Assembly (NCBI RefSeq): GCF_030408855.1
Contig: NZ_CP047358.1
Location: forward strand, 1,488,001-1,552,000
DNA length: 64,000 bases
From: Corynebacterium glaucum
GTDB lineage: Bacteria; Actinomycetota; Actinomycetes; Mycobacteriales; Mycobacteriaceae
Direction: 5' to 3'
Of the stretch, positions 37,638-47,748 are shown piece by piece. The position numbers and the translations under genes were made by a program. Below the pieces are notes generated by a model that was given only the letters and a program-made list of their open reading frames with translations, did no database searches and had not been told where the DNA came from. Positions within the stretch are counted from its first letter, which is position 1. Each line of letters begins with the position of its first letter.

Positions 37638-38390
37638 CTACGACACGTACGGGCTGGTGGCCATGCGTGTGCCGTCGGCAAGCTCGCTAATGAGGAAATC
37701 GCTGAACAGCACCGGAGACTCCTCCCGCAGCAGCTCGAGGCAGGCGATAGCCAGTCCACGGATCTCCGTGTCAGCATGCTCCGATGCTCGAGCTGCAATG
37801 AAACTCCGCCACGCACGGAAATTGCCGGTAACCACAAACCGGGTTTCGGTCGCGTTGGGCAGCACCGCCCGCGCGGCCTGCCGAGCCTTCTTCGCACGCA
37901 GCAGCGCGTTCGGCTCGCTTGCAAGGTTGTCTTCTAAAGCCGCGAGGAGTTCGTCGTGGACGAAACGTGCTTCGTCTACAGCGTTCAAAAACAGTCGGCG
38001 CAGCTCGTCGTCGCCCGCGATCGCGTCCGGCACCACAACTTCTCCCCCGCCGGCGTGAACGTACCGCTGAGAGAGCTGTGAGAACGAGAAATGCCGGTGC
38101 CGCAGAAGCTCGTTGCCCGCCGCCCGCGACAAACCGCGGATATACATCGTCGCCGTCGCGTGCTCGAGGAGGGCGTCATGCCCGACGTCGATAATGTGGC
38201 GCAGATACGCGTCGTTAGCTCGGGTGTGAGGGTTCGGCTTGTCCCACGTTTCGTAGCACGCGCGGCCAGCGAACTCCACTATCGCCTCGGCGTCAGTCGC
38301 CCCCTCATCCACCTCCCACGCAACACCGGTTGGCATGGTGAACTTCGAGGAGGCGATGAGTTGCACGTCCAGCGTGGACTCCACTGCCAT
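37638..38390 (-). CDS. thyX: Flavin-dependent thymidylate synthase ThyX
   Basis: 250-aa FAD-dependent enzyme converting dUMP to dTMP with methylene-tetrahydrofolate. The ThyX signature [14 protein letters not shown] (RHR-x7-S, about residues 96-109) is complete. The C-terminal [20 protein letters not shown] contains the conserved Arg for folate/dUMP binding. It begins 3 bp after the dapB stop and is transcribed with dapB and dapA, a conserved arrangement here and in C. glutamicum. A different thymidylate synthase (ThyA) may also exist elsewhere. Confidence 0.96.
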   Translation of the reverse strand: MAVESTLDVQLIASSKFTMPTGVAWEVDEGATDAEAIVEFAGRACYETWDKPNPHTRANDAYLRHIIDVGHDALLEHATATMYIRGLSRAAGNELLRHRHFSFSQLSQRYVHAGGGEVVVPDAIAGDDELRRLFLNAVDEARFVHDELLAALEDNLASEPNALLRAKKARQAARAVLPNATETRFVVTGNFRAWRSFIAARASEHADTEIRGLAIACLELLREESPVLFSDFLISELADGTRMATSPYVS

Positions 38391-38393
38391 GGT

Positions 38394-39863
<1,470 letters not shown>

Positions 39864-40030
39864 CCCCTTCAGCTGGATGGCTCGCCCGGAAGCGGCGCGC
39901 GTGCGCCTCATGGGACCCGGCGTGGATCGCGACAACGATGCCCTCGGGTGGCACTGCCCGGAATGAGCGCTGAAAGTAGCGGCGCTCGAACTTTTTGAGA
40001 AAAGTGTCTCAGGTCACCGACCCAATGGAT

Positions 40031-40036
40031 TATGAT
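40031..40036 (+). promoter_or_regulatory. -10 element of the short flavoprotein gene
   Basis: TATGAT lies 41 bp before the ATG. No good -35 hexamer was found, but a short inverted repeat TGAGA-N6-TCTCA (39996-40011) lies where a regulator of the promoter could bind. The 214-bp gap 39864-40077 otherwise shows no gene I trust. Confidence 0.45.
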
Positions 40037-40077
40037 CTAAGCGAATTCATAGGTTCCAGTCCTGAGAGGTTCACCAG

Positions 40078-40869
40078 ATGTTCAAACCGTATCGCCGCCC
40101 GAGGGTCGCCGTGATAGGCGCTGGGGTGGCCGGGTCGAGCGCGGCGGCAGAGTGCGCATTCTCTGGCTTTGACACAGTACTTTTTGAAAGACGTGAAGCA
40201 GTTGGAGGCCACTTCCTGGACCCTGATGCTGGCAAAGTGTCTCGCCGTTTCCATCACCGGACTCCGTATCTGAAGAAGACGCGGACAGATGGAACACCTC
40301 AATCGCTAGTCAAGCACCTTGATGCGGCTGTTGAGGCAAGCGGAGCAACTTTCCGCGGTTCGACTGAGGTCACCAGCGCTCACTTCGACGAGCCGGAAGG
40401 CAAATGGGTAGTCACCTTCACCGGACCGGACGGCACCGAACAAACCGACTCGTTCGACATCTTGATTCGGGCGACGAGCGAACCATCGCCCTGGATCGAA
40501 GTCCCCGGTCGCAAGCACCAGGACGTCGACGATCTTTACCTGCACCAGGGAGTCGAGGTGGTTGGGCCGCCCAACTTGCTTTTTGTGGACGGTCCGCACG
40601 CCTCCGATGCTCGTCTCGAAGGTAAGTCCATGGCGGTGGCCGAGGCACGCGCAGACTACTGCCGCCGCTATGCGCGACAGCTTGAGATCCGCGGCCCGGG
40701 TGCAATCACGGTCAAGCAAGACAGGTGGCTGGTGCAGCCCGGAATGCTCAGCGGACTCAAGGGCGTGTTGCACGAGTTCGACCCGTATCCCCACGCGTTC
40801 AGCCAAGCCTCAAATTACGTATCTGAAGACCGCCGTGCAGCGAGAAAAACTGCCGCTACAAGTGAGTGA
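40078..40869 (+). CDS. Short FAD-binding protein, flavin-monooxygenase-like (NADPH domain absent)
   Basis: 263-aa protein. The FAD Rossmann motif VIGAGVAGSSAAAE begins at about residue 12 and FERREAVGGHF gives the typical FAD-ribose contact. 'VVTFTGPDG...FDILIRATSEPSP' is where flavin monooxygenases have the 'D.lv.AtG...P' motif, but the Gly is missing. There is then no second GxGxxG and no NADPH-binding domain: the sequence jumps to a C-terminal-like part (NLLFVDGPHASDARLEGKSM). Family members are usually 400-550 aa, so this looks like an internally shortened or specialised relative. It is followed 34 bp later by an oxygenase gene with its own AAGGAG. Catalytic role uncertain. Confidence 0.7.
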   Translation: MFKPYRRPRVAVIGAGVAGSSAAAECAFSGFDTVLFERREAVGGHFLDPDAGKVSRRFHHRTPYLKKTRTDGTPQSLVKHLDAAVEASGATFRGSTEVTSAHFDEPEGKWVVTFTGPDGTEQTDSFDILIRATSEPSPWIEVPGRKHQDVDDLYLHQGVEVVGPPNLLFVDGPHASDARLEGKSMAVAEARADYCRRYARQLEIRGPGAITVKQDRWLVQPGMLSGLKGVLHEFDPYPHAFSQASNYVSEDRRAARKTAATSE

Positions 40870-40903
40870 CCATCACGCAAGCACCTAATGCTAAGGAGAC
40901 ACA

Positions 40904-41827
40904 ATGACCACCGTTGATCCGCATCCTCAAGCCGATGCTTCAGTAGAAGGCGATGCCGCCAGCCGCGACGCCTCAATCCACGACCAGCTTCCACCACTGG
41001 GCCCTGATGCCATCTTGTGGGACCGCTTCGGTGACTGGCGCTCGCTGTTCGTTGCGCTGTCCGCGGGGCTACTGCAGATCGCCCAGAAGGACATCAGCCG
41101 ATCGCTGGTGCAGCAGTCGAACGTCTTTGACAACGAAGTCGCGCGTCTGGTTCGCTCCGCTTTCCCCATCATCCGCACTGTGTACGAAGGCCCCGAAGTG
41201 GGTGCAATGATCCGGGACTTCCACAAGAACGTCAAGGGCACTCACCCAGACGGTTCGCGCTACCACTCGTTGAACCCGGAGGTGTACTACTGGGCGCACG
41301 CAACCTTCTCTGTCATGCCGCTGCTCCTAGAGGGCAAAATGTCGCCAAAGATGTCGCGCAAGGAGAAAGAGCAGTACTTCCAAGAGTGTCGCACTTGGTA
41401 CACCTTCTACGGTGTCGCAGAGCCAGACGATGCACCCACGACGTACGCAGAATTCGTCGACTACATGGACCGGATGTACGAAACGCTTGGACCGAGCGAG
41501 ACCATCGACCGTTCCCGCATTGTCAACGGCCTAACCCTTGATCCACCGACCCCAGACGTGCCACGTTGGTTGTGGAAGCCTATCGCACCAATCGCCGGCA
41601 AACTCCTGCTGTGGGCAGCCATTGGACTGCTCCCGGAGAAGGTCCGCGACATCGTTGGCCTCGAATGGACCTCGAAAGATCAGCGCCGTCTGGATATCTT
41701 CTCCCGCGGTGTTCGAACCGTGTTTGCCGTGTTGCCGCGTCAAGCGCGTATGGTTCCGATCGCGACGCGAGCCTTCGCCAAGGCAGAAAAGACCGGTGAG
41801 GTACTCGAACCCCAGCACTTGCGCTAG
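40904..41827 (+). CDS. DUF2236 (MpaB/latex-clearing type) oxygenase 1
   Basis: 307-aa member of the DUF2236 family (ER-bound oxygenase MpaB, rubber oxygenase catalytic domain), which are heme proteins that cleave isoprenoid or lipid double bonds. Typical features are RDFHKNVKGTHPDGSRYHSL (about residue 103), YYWAHATFSVMP with the presumed heme-ligand His (about 131), and the C-terminal VFAVLPRQARMVPIATRAF. No signal peptide; probably cytoplasmic. The ATG has an AAGGAGACACA leader. It shares its transcript with the short flavoprotein and is followed by a hairpin terminator. A second family member is at 44223. Confidence 0.85.
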   Translation: MTTVDPHPQADASVEGDAASRDASIHDQLPPLGPDAILWDRFGDWRSLFVALSAGLLQIAQKDISRSLVQQSNVFDNEVARLVRSAFPIIRTVYEGPEVGAMIRDFHKNVKGTHPDGSRYHSLNPEVYYWAHATFSVMPLLLEGKMSPKMSRKEKEQYFQECRTWYTFYGVAEPDDAPTTYAEFVDYMDRMYETLGPSETIDRSRIVNGLTLDPPTPDVPRWLWKPIAPIAGKLLLWAAIGLLPEKVRDIVGLEWTSKDQRRLDIFSRGVRTVFAVLPRQARMVPIATRAFAKAEKTGEVLEPQHLR

Positions 41828-41845
41828 TACCTCTTAATGGAGCAA

Positions 41846-41880
41846 GCAAAAAGGTGCCGGGTATCCCGATGCCTTTTTGC
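41846..41880. terminator. Bidirectional hairpin terminator between oxygenase 1 and the DUF6114 gene
   Basis: GCAAAAAGG...CCTTTTTGC forms a 9-bp outer stem around an inner CGGG/CCCG pair, with T-runs on both strands. It lies in the convergent gap between the oxygenase and the DUF6114 protein gene, so it can terminate both. Confidence 0.75.
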
Positions 41881-41909
41881 ATGTAGGCAATGAGCGAGAC
41901 AAGAAGCTA

Positions 41910-43364
41910 CTACCTCGAGGCAGACAGCTCAACGCCGGGAGCGTTGAAGTTCATGCCGTAAAGACTCACCATCTGAAGGGTGACGTTTCGTAGTGAAATC
42001 TGGTCCATGACAGCGTTTGGCACATTGACTTGGGGGACATCATTGGGAGTTGGGATGCCAAGTTGATCCAGCACTGAAACAACCGTGCCGTTGAGATCCA
42101 CTGCAACCGGGACTGTAGAAGCATTTGCGACCGCAGGGGTGGCGGTAAGCCCGGTGGCAATTACGCGCACCGGTCCGTTAGCAACAGTGGTGTCAATCGG
42201 CCCGGTGGCAAGGAACCCGTCGTCCAAGAGACCAGGGATGGTGAGTCCCAGGTTCTTGGCAACGAGTTTGTCACCGGAGAGAACCAGGACCCGCTGGATT
42301 GTTCCCCCGACCGGAAGCTCCTCCAGGGTCACGTGAACGCTGCCGGTCAGTACAACACTATCTGCGGTGACGACGCTGACATTGCCCGAGGGTGAGGGCT
42401 TACCGGGAGGCGGCACTTCGTCAGTTGCAGGAGAGACGATTTCACCGAGGCCCGGCACAGTAACTGAATCCGGGATTGGAATGTGCGGGGGCTCACCGGG
42501 ACTTGGTAGTGCCGGCGGCTGCGGCAGCTGAGGCGGAGCGGGGATGCGCGACTCCAAGTCGACGAGAATATCGCTCGGTGTTGGCACCTGTGGCAGACCG
42601 ACTGGCAGAGCTGCGGGGGCCGGAGCCGGTTCCTGCGCGTAGACCGTGCGCGATTCCGCGAGGCTCAGTCCAACAACGGTGACGCATCCGATGACAGCGA
42701 TGATGGACTGCGCGGTCGACCCTGTGATTACCCTCGTCGAGCCTCCGGTGGGCGGGATAGCACGCGCTGAATCACCCTGGGTAGCGGGCGCGTCGGCCGC
42801 CTCGGCTGCCGCACCATCTGTCGCGTTCATACCCCTGTGCGATCGACGCTTCCTCCGTGGTTTTCGGTCCCCGCTCTCCCAAGCGAGTGCGAGTGAGCCA
42901 CCGATGATGCCGGTGAGCGTTCCGATAATGAAACCGCCAATGTTTGAGGCAGGTAACGCAATAAGAGCTACCAATATGCTGAGGACACCGAGGTACACCA
43001 CCGCGGCTGGTTGCAGCCACATCCCGAGTCCGAACATGATCAGCAAGGCACCGATTAGCAGTGTCGAAACACCCGAGATGGTGGAAATCATCACCAGCAA
43101 GTCCGAAATGCGGATGGTGAAGTAAGCCGGGGCGAGCATGATGATGCCCGAGATGATGACGAGGAGCCCAGGCCAAAACGGTCTCGAGTTTCGCCATGCG
43201 GCAAACCCGGTGCGGCTGGTTCCGGAACCGCCTGCGCTCTTGGCGTTTTCGGCTACCTGAGTGGGCCCGGGCGGAACCGTATCGATCTCATCATTACGAG
43301 CGAGATCGTCCTCAATGTAATCGTCGAAGTCGTCCCGCTCATCCTTGACGGATTTAGCAGGCAT
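41910..43364 (-). CDS. DUF6114 membrane protein with large extracytoplasmic C-terminal domain
   Basis: 484-aa protein. After an acidic N terminus (residues 1-50), four to five hydrophobic helices form the DUF6114 unit (from FWPGLLVIISGIIMLAPAYF to NIGGFIIGTLTGIIGGSLAL). A basic linker follows, then a further helix (about 216-236) and a long Pro-rich and beta-rich exported domain (about residues 240-484, from LPVGLPQVPTPSDI). Its end, QISLRNVTLQMVSLYGMNFN, looks like a repeated beta-strand motif. Its start ATG overlaps the last codons of the DUF6230 gene by 11 nt, a pairing typical of actinobacteria. Function unknown; it is probably envelope-located. Confidence 0.8.
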   Translation of the reverse strand: MPAKSVKDERDDFDDYIEDDLARNDEIDTVPPGPTQVAENAKSAGGSGTSRTGFAAWRNSRPFWPGLLVIISGIIMLAPAYFTIRISDLLVMISTISGVSTLLIGALLIMFGLGMWLQPAAVVYLGVLSILVALIALPASNIGGFIIGTLTGIIGGSLALAWESGDRKPRRKRRSHRGMNATDGAAAEAADAPATQGDSARAIPPTGGSTRVITGSTAQSIIAVIGCVTVVGLSLAESRTVYAQEPAPAPAALPVGLPQVPTPSDILVDLESRIPAPPQLPQPPALPSPGEPPHIPIPDSVTVPGLGEIVSPATDEVPPPGKPSPSGNVSVVTADSVVLTGSVHVTLEELPVGGTIQRVLVLSGDKLVAKNLGLTIPGLLDDGFLATGPIDTTVANGPVRVIATGLTATPAVANASTVPVAVDLNGTVVSVLDQLGIPTPNDVPQVNVPNAVMDQISLRNVTLQMVSLYGMNFNAPGVELSASR

Positions 43365-43929
43365 TCTCGTGACCCTTCTTCACCGTCACGGTGACACCCT
43401 TAGCGCTGAGCTTCTTTGCACCCACCGCAGTGGCCTTGATGTCTTCTGCGCTCAGCGACACTTTGCTGGAATAGAGACCCCATGCACCCTCACTTGCCGA
43501 CGGAATCACCTGCGAGGCATCGATGCCCACTGACGCGTCAGTGAGGTTCAGCGCGCCCTTGATGTCGCTGGCGCCGACCAGCAAGTCGGCGACTTCCACG
43601 CTGCCGTCGCCCTTCGCGATGAGCTGCAACGTACCTTCCCCCACCGCAGGGATGTCAGGAAGTGTCGCCGACAGGCAGAGGTTCGAGGCCACCGCATGAC
43701 CAAACTTCAGTCGGGCAACCGGGATATTGTCACCGGCCATGTCTTCTTTGTCCATGAAAAGGGAAAAGTCTTCTCCCTCCAGGTGGCTCATGCTGACCTT
43801 GAAGAAGGTTCCCGAAAGCGCCAGGTTGGCTGTCAACCCACCCTGAGCCACTGCAACACCCGTCACACCGAAGGCAAGCATGCTCACCGTTAGCGCTGCG
43901 GCCGCCTTCTTGCCATTGATTCTGCCCAT
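43354..43929 (-). CDS. DUF6230 family secreted protein
   Basis: 191-aa protein. It has a signal-peptide-like N terminus (KKAAAALTVSMLAFGVTGVA, ending AQG), then a beta-rich body with ANLALSGTFFKVSMSHLEGE and repeated strand patterns (ALNLTDASVGIDASQVIP, SLSAEDIKATAVGAKKLSAK). No other domain is seen. DUF6230 genes neighbour DUF6114 genes in streptomycetes and corynebacteria, as here. ATG 43929 has a GAAAGG ribosome binding site. Proposed location is the envelope or outside; function unknown. Confidence 0.8.
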   Translation of the reverse strand: MGRINGKKAAAALTVSMLAFGVTGVAVAQGGLTANLALSGTFFKVSMSHLEGEDFSLFMDKEDMAGDNIPVARLKFGHAVASNLCLSATLPDIPAVGEGTLQLIAKGDGSVEVADLLVGASDIKGALNLTDASVGIDASQVIPSASEGAWGLYSSKVSLSAEDIKATAVGAKKLSAKGVTVTVKKGHENAC

Positions 43930-44165
43930 CGGGATGCCTTTCTCAGACGAAATGCCGGGCGCATACAGAACGGTACGCCCACTCAGGTGATTATTAATTT
44001 CAACACACTAACACGCTCCCTAGGTCTACATCACAATTTCGCCACGTCTAGCTCGTTACGTCGTTCTCCCATGGTCAGGACAACAAAGCCATCTTCGGGA
44101 CGCTTCGTTGCAACCCAAAATCGACCCCAATCCTTATCGAGTGACTCACACTTCAGGCGATAGGG

Positions 44166-44187
44166 CACTGTGCTAGCGTTCACAGTG
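44166..44187. promoter_or_regulatory. Inverted repeat operator candidate upstream of oxygenase 2
   Basis: CACTGTG-N8-CACAGTG is a perfect 7-bp inverted repeat ending 35 bp before the oxygenase 2 ATG, around a -10-like TAGCGT. It has the size of a TetR-family operator. The rest of 43930-44222 shows no gene I trust. Confidence 0.5.
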
Positions 44188-44222
44188 AGTTCACTGCCCC
44201 AGCTAGTTCAAGGAAGCTGCAT

Positions 44223-45314
44223 ATGTCTAACGCATTGTCGACCGGCCGCAATAGTGACGGCCATAAGAGCGAGCACGACGAAAACGGTCGGCCCGATTCC
44301 GGTGCCGCTACCGACTTCGACTCGCTCGAGAAATTCGACGATTCGAGCAACCGCGGGAAGCGGGAGCTGAAACGCGCTCCGCTCGGCCCAGATTCGCTGC
44401 TTTGGAAGTGGGGCTCCGACAACCGCATTCACTTGCTGCGCGGCTACACCGGCGTGCTGCAGAATATGCATCCGGCAATTGGTCAGTCCCTGCTGGACCA
44501 CTCGAAGTTCTTCGAGGAGCCATTCTCTCGCCTCGAGCGCTCCACCCCGCAGATTATTTACTCGATCTATGACGATGGCACCCGCGCGAAGCAGATCCGC
44601 GACTACCATCACGGCATTAAGGGCACGCTTCGCGACGGAACTCGTTACCACTCGCTGAACCCGGACGTGTACTGGTGGGCGCACGCCACCTTCGTCTGGC
44701 GTGTGATCTGGGCACAGGAACTCTTCGGCACCCCGTTCACCCGCGAGGAGAAGGAGCAGATCATCCAGGAGGGTGTGACGTGGTGGGACATGTATGGCAT
44801 GTCGGAGCGCCCTGTGATCGACACCCTCGACGGTTATATCGAGTACTTCAAGGAGATGGAAAACACCGTCCTTGAGCGCAACGAGACCGTCGACTTTGCC
44901 CTACGTACTGCCCGCGTGGAACCGGTGAGTCCTCCGGACGGTGTGTCGCAGCGGGTGTGGAACGTCATCTGGAAACCGATCATGCGCTCGGTCATCTGGA
45001 TTACCTACGGCACCCTCAACGACAAGCAGCGCGAGATCCTCGACTTGGACTGGACTGAGAAGGACCAGAAGCGTTTCGACCGTCTGGCAAACTTCATCCG
45101 CAAGGCGTTCGAGAAGCTGCCGGAAGATAAGCGCTACATGGAGCCTGGTCGCAGCATGATGATCAAGCACGGCATGATCGATGGCGAATACAAAGAGCCT
45201 AAGCTTGCTGCACCATACGGTCACAGTGAAGAGACCGCAGAGGGATCCGACGCAAAGACCGATAAGAAGGACGGCCCTTCCGACGAGGCCCGAGCCGCTG
45301 GTTGCCCGATCTAA
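44223..45314 (+). CDS. DUF2236 (MpaB/latex-clearing type) oxygenase 2
   Basis: 363-aa paralogue of oxygenase 1 with the same conserved core: RDYHHGIKGTLRDGTRYHSL, then NPDVYWWAHATFVWRVIW (His at about residue 154, presumed heme ligand), TREEKEQIIQEGVTWW, and the C-terminal KKDG-rich tail. It is longer at both ends: an N-terminal Asp/Ser-rich stretch of about 40 residues and a C-terminal charged extension ending RAAGCPI. CAAGGAAG ribosome binding site before the ATG. It is followed 108 bp later by an aldehyde dehydrogenase, which could act on aldehydes produced by oxidative cleavage. Confidence 0.85.
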   Translation: MSNALSTGRNSDGHKSEHDENGRPDSGAATDFDSLEKFDDSSNRGKRELKRAPLGPDSLLWKWGSDNRIHLLRGYTGVLQNMHPAIGQSLLDHSKFFEEPFSRLERSTPQIIYSIYDDGTRAKQIRDYHHGIKGTLRDGTRYHSLNPDVYWWAHATFVWRVIWAQELFGTPFTREEKEQIIQEGVTWWDMYGMSERPVIDTLDGYIEYFKEMENTVLERNETVDFALRTARVEPVSPPDGVSQRVWNVIWKPIMRSVIWITYGTLNDKQREILDLDWTEKDQKRFDRLANFIRKAFEKLPEDKRYMEPGRSMMIKHGMIDGEYKEPKLAAPYGHSEETAEGSDAKTDKKDGPSDEARAAGCPI

Positions 45315-45422
45315 ATCTGCTTATTCACGATCCGCCCCAGTACCGCTGACACTGACTGCCGGTGACAGCCGGTGCCTGGGGCATCGTGCTTTCCGACACC
45401 CGCACTTCCGAGAGAAAAGATC

Positions 45423-47006
45423 ATGATTCCGAATCGTTTGCAAGAACGCCCGCTGCCCGAAGACTTCGCTCGAAAACTCCTCCTGCACTCCACCAACGCA
45501 AAGTCCGGATCGTTGGACAAAGGTGAGCTTCGGGAGGTGACCTCCCCATTTCTCAGCGAGCCGTTGGGGTTCGTCGGCGTCGGCTCGGCGGATGACGTGA
45601 TTAAGGCTTTCGAGCTTTCCCGCCGCGCACAACAGCAGTGGCAGGAGCGCAGCATCGCTTCGCGCGCCCGCGTTTTCAAACGCTTTCACGATTTGGTCAA
45701 GGCGCACCGCGATCTGCTGGCCGACATTGTGCAGCTTGAAACCGGCAAGGACCGCACCGCCGCATACGACGAAGTCCTAGATGTGATGAACAATGCGCGG
45801 TACTACGCCAACAATGCGGAGAAATTCCTGGCAACCAAAGACCAGGCCGGTGCTTTCCCAGTGATCACCAGTACGACGCTGCAGCGGGTTCCAAAGGGAA
45901 TCGTCGGGCAGATCAGCCCATGGAATTACCCCTTGGCGCTGGGTGTCTCGGATGCAATTGCGGCGCTGATCGCCGGCAACGGTGTTGTGGCGAAGCCGGA
46001 TTGGCAAACCCCGTTCTCCAATCTGATTTCACTGCATCTACTGCTCAACGCCGGTTTGCCGCACGACCTCTTCCAGATCGTTACCGGCTCCGGTGAAGTC
46101 GTGGGCCAAGCGATCGCAGAGCGCTGCGACTACCTCATGTTCACAGGGTCAACAAAGACCGGCAAGCTCCTCGGCAAGATCGTCGGCGAGCGTCTCGTCG
46201 GCTACTCCGCAGAACTCGGTGGCAAGAACCCGATGGTCATCGCACCGGACGCGGATATCGCCCGTCACATCGACACCATCACCACTGCATGCTTCTCCAA
46301 CTCAGGCCAGCTCTGCGTGTCCATCGAGCGGATCTATGTTCACAAAGACATTTACGACGAGTTCTTGACGGCGTTCACGGCAGCCACCGAGAAGCTCACA
46401 CTGGGGTCCGGGCTCAACTGGGATTACAACATGGGTTCACTGATCAACCAAGATCAGCTCGACCGCGTCACAGCGTTTGTGGACGACGCAGTGGTCAAAG
46501 GCGCGACGGTGATCACCGGTGGCATCGCTCGCCCGGACGTTGGTCCATTCCACTTCGAGCCCACCATTCTCGCCGACCTCGGTGAAGGCACCAATCTCGA
46601 GACCCAAGAGGTGTTTGGCCCGGTGGTGTATGTCAAGCGAGTTGCTAGTCTCGACGAAGCGGTTGAACTTGCCAACAGCACATATTACGGATTGAACGCC
46701 TCTGTCTTTGGCGCGGCGGAGACTGCTGAGCGCCTCGCTTTTCAGATCGAATCGGGCAGCGTCACCATTAACGACGGCTACGCTGCAACGTGGGCCTCAA
46801 TCTCCACGCCACTTGGCGGCGTAAAGGAGTCCGGCATGGCGCGCCGGCACGGACCAGAAGGCATCACCAAGTACACCGAGGTGAAGAACATCGCGCAACA
46901 GCGAATCATGCCAATGCGCGGGCCGAAGCAGATGCCGCGGAAGTACTACGGTCAACTGATGACCACCGCTCTCGACTTGGGTAAGAAACTCAAGTTCCTG
47001 CCGTAG
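45423..47006 (+). CDS. Aldehyde dehydrogenase (succinate-semialdehyde dehydrogenase type)
   Basis: 527-aa NAD(P)+-dependent aldehyde dehydrogenase. The catalytic Cys is in SNSGQLCVSIERIYV (about residue 298) and the general-base Glu in ELGGKNPMVI. GSTKTGKLLG is the cofactor-binding turn, and SPWNYPLALGVSDAIAALIAG the Asn-containing oxyanion region. N-terminal region has the family's 'SFLSEPLGFVGVGSADDVI'. The start ATG at 45423 follows GAGAGAAAAG. A succinate semialdehyde or long-chain aldehyde substrate is possible; the operon link to a double-bond-cleaving oxygenase suggests the latter. The 3' end overlaps the convergent regulator gene by 17 bp. Confidence 0.88.
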   Translation: MIPNRLQERPLPEDFARKLLLHSTNAKSGSLDKGELREVTSPFLSEPLGFVGVGSADDVIKAFELSRRAQQQWQERSIASRARVFKRFHDLVKAHRDLLADIVQLETGKDRTAAYDEVLDVMNNARYYANNAEKFLATKDQAGAFPVITSTTLQRVPKGIVGQISPWNYPLALGVSDAIAALIAGNGVVAKPDWQTPFSNLISLHLLLNAGLPHDLFQIVTGSGEVVGQAIAERCDYLMFTGSTKTGKLLGKIVGERLVGYSAELGGKNPMVIAPDADIARHIDTITTACFSNSGQLCVSIERIYVHKDIYDEFLTAFTAATEKLTLGSGLNWDYNMGSLINQDQLDRVTAFVDDAVVKGATVITGGIARPDVGPFHFEPTILADLGEGTNLETQEVFGPVVYVKRVASLDEAVELANSTYYGLNASVFGAAETAERLAFQIESGSVTINDGYAATWASISTPLGGVKESGMARRHGPEGITKYTEVKNIAQQRIMPMRGPKQMPRKYYGQLMTTALDLGKKLKFLP

Positions 47007-47703
47007 CCGACTCCCCGCCATCGTGCAAGGAGATTCCGCATTCCCCTGGTTGATCAAACGGATTCAGCGTAACGGTGGTGCCACCCACGCGTCCTCGCAA
47101 ATACCCGGCATGGAGGCGGCAAATATACGGTGGCGGCACCGCGCCGTCCCTCCTAATGAAGGGGCATGAGCACAAACCCAATTCACCCGATTCTCGGATG
47201 TACGGATCGAACCCGAGCACAGCCAGCTCGTCGAGTAGCGCTTCGATGGTGCTCACCGTCGATTGCGACTCAGCCAAACCTGATGCAGCGCTTCGTGCCG
47301 CCGCCCATGCCCGACCAATGCCCTCTGGGTCAGTTATGCCACTCCCACCGCTGTCGAGTGTGCCGGCGAGCAGACCAATTAAATCGATGTAGGCATCAGC
47401 GATGGTCGCTTGTTGTGGAGTCCGCACACGATATTGCAGGGCCGGCCTGCCCCGGCCGGAAGTTTTTACGGGCGTGGCGGATACCAACCCGCCGTCGATG
47501 AGTGAGTCCAAGTGCCCTCGCACAGTATTTGGGTGCATGTTCAGGGCCTTGGAAAGGAGCGTCACATCGGCAATCCCGCCGTTTTGGTGAAGTACACGAA
47601 GGATTTCATGTTGCTTTGCGCTTGAGACGGCGCCCTCTCCGATGAGCGCGGCTGTCGACTGAGGCGGCGAGGTTACGTCGCCGTTGTGATTGCTGTCTCC
47701 CAC
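46990..47703 (-). CDS. ArsR/COG2345-type HTH regulator with Cys cluster (SufR-like)
   Basis: 237-aa transcription regulator. N-terminal winged helix: AKQHEILRVLHQNGGIADVT, then LLSKALNMHPNTVRGHLDSL (recognition helix) and the wing PVKTSGRGRPALQYR. The C-terminal domain contains LCSCPFIRRD and YICRLHAGYL, with Cys at about 178, 180 and 195 and His 198, like the cluster-binding motif of SufR and other COG2345 proteins, so a redox-, iron- or NO-sensitive Fe-S cluster is plausible. I start at GTG 47703 (AGAAAGG upstream); the longer open frame overlaps the divergent gene. It probably controls the divergent, IS-disrupted membrane gene. Confidence 0.8.
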   Translation of the reverse strand: MGDSNHNGDVTSPPQSTAALIGEGAVSSAKQHEILRVLHQNGGIADVTLLSKALNMHPNTVRGHLDSLIDGGLVSATPVKTSGRGRPALQYRVRTPQQATIADAYIDLIGLLAGTLDSGGSGITDPEGIGRAWAAARSAASGLAESQSTVSTIEALLDELAVLGFDPYIRESGELGLCSCPFIRRDGAVPPPYICRLHAGYLRGRVGGTTVTLNPFDQPGECGISLHDGGESATAGT

Positions 47704-47731
47704 CGTTGTAAAGCCTTTCTGGAAGTACGCA

Positions 47732-47748
47732 GCGACATCCTTTGTCGC
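47732..47748. promoter_or_regulatory. Palindromic operator in the divergent regulator/membrane gene promoter
   Basis: GCGACA-TCCTT-TGTCGC is a perfect 6-bp inverted repeat located in the 67-bp divergent gap between the ArsR/SufR-like regulator and the membrane gene. A -10-like TACGAT (47758-47763) ends 7 bp before the GTG of the membrane gene, so a repressor at the palindrome would overlap its -35 region. Confidence 0.6.

Noticed and set aside
39864..39966. Small open frame downstream of the AMIN-like lipoprotein
   Set aside because: No ribosome binding site or recognisable motif; only about 30 codons from the last ATG, and it overlaps the lipoprotein if extended.
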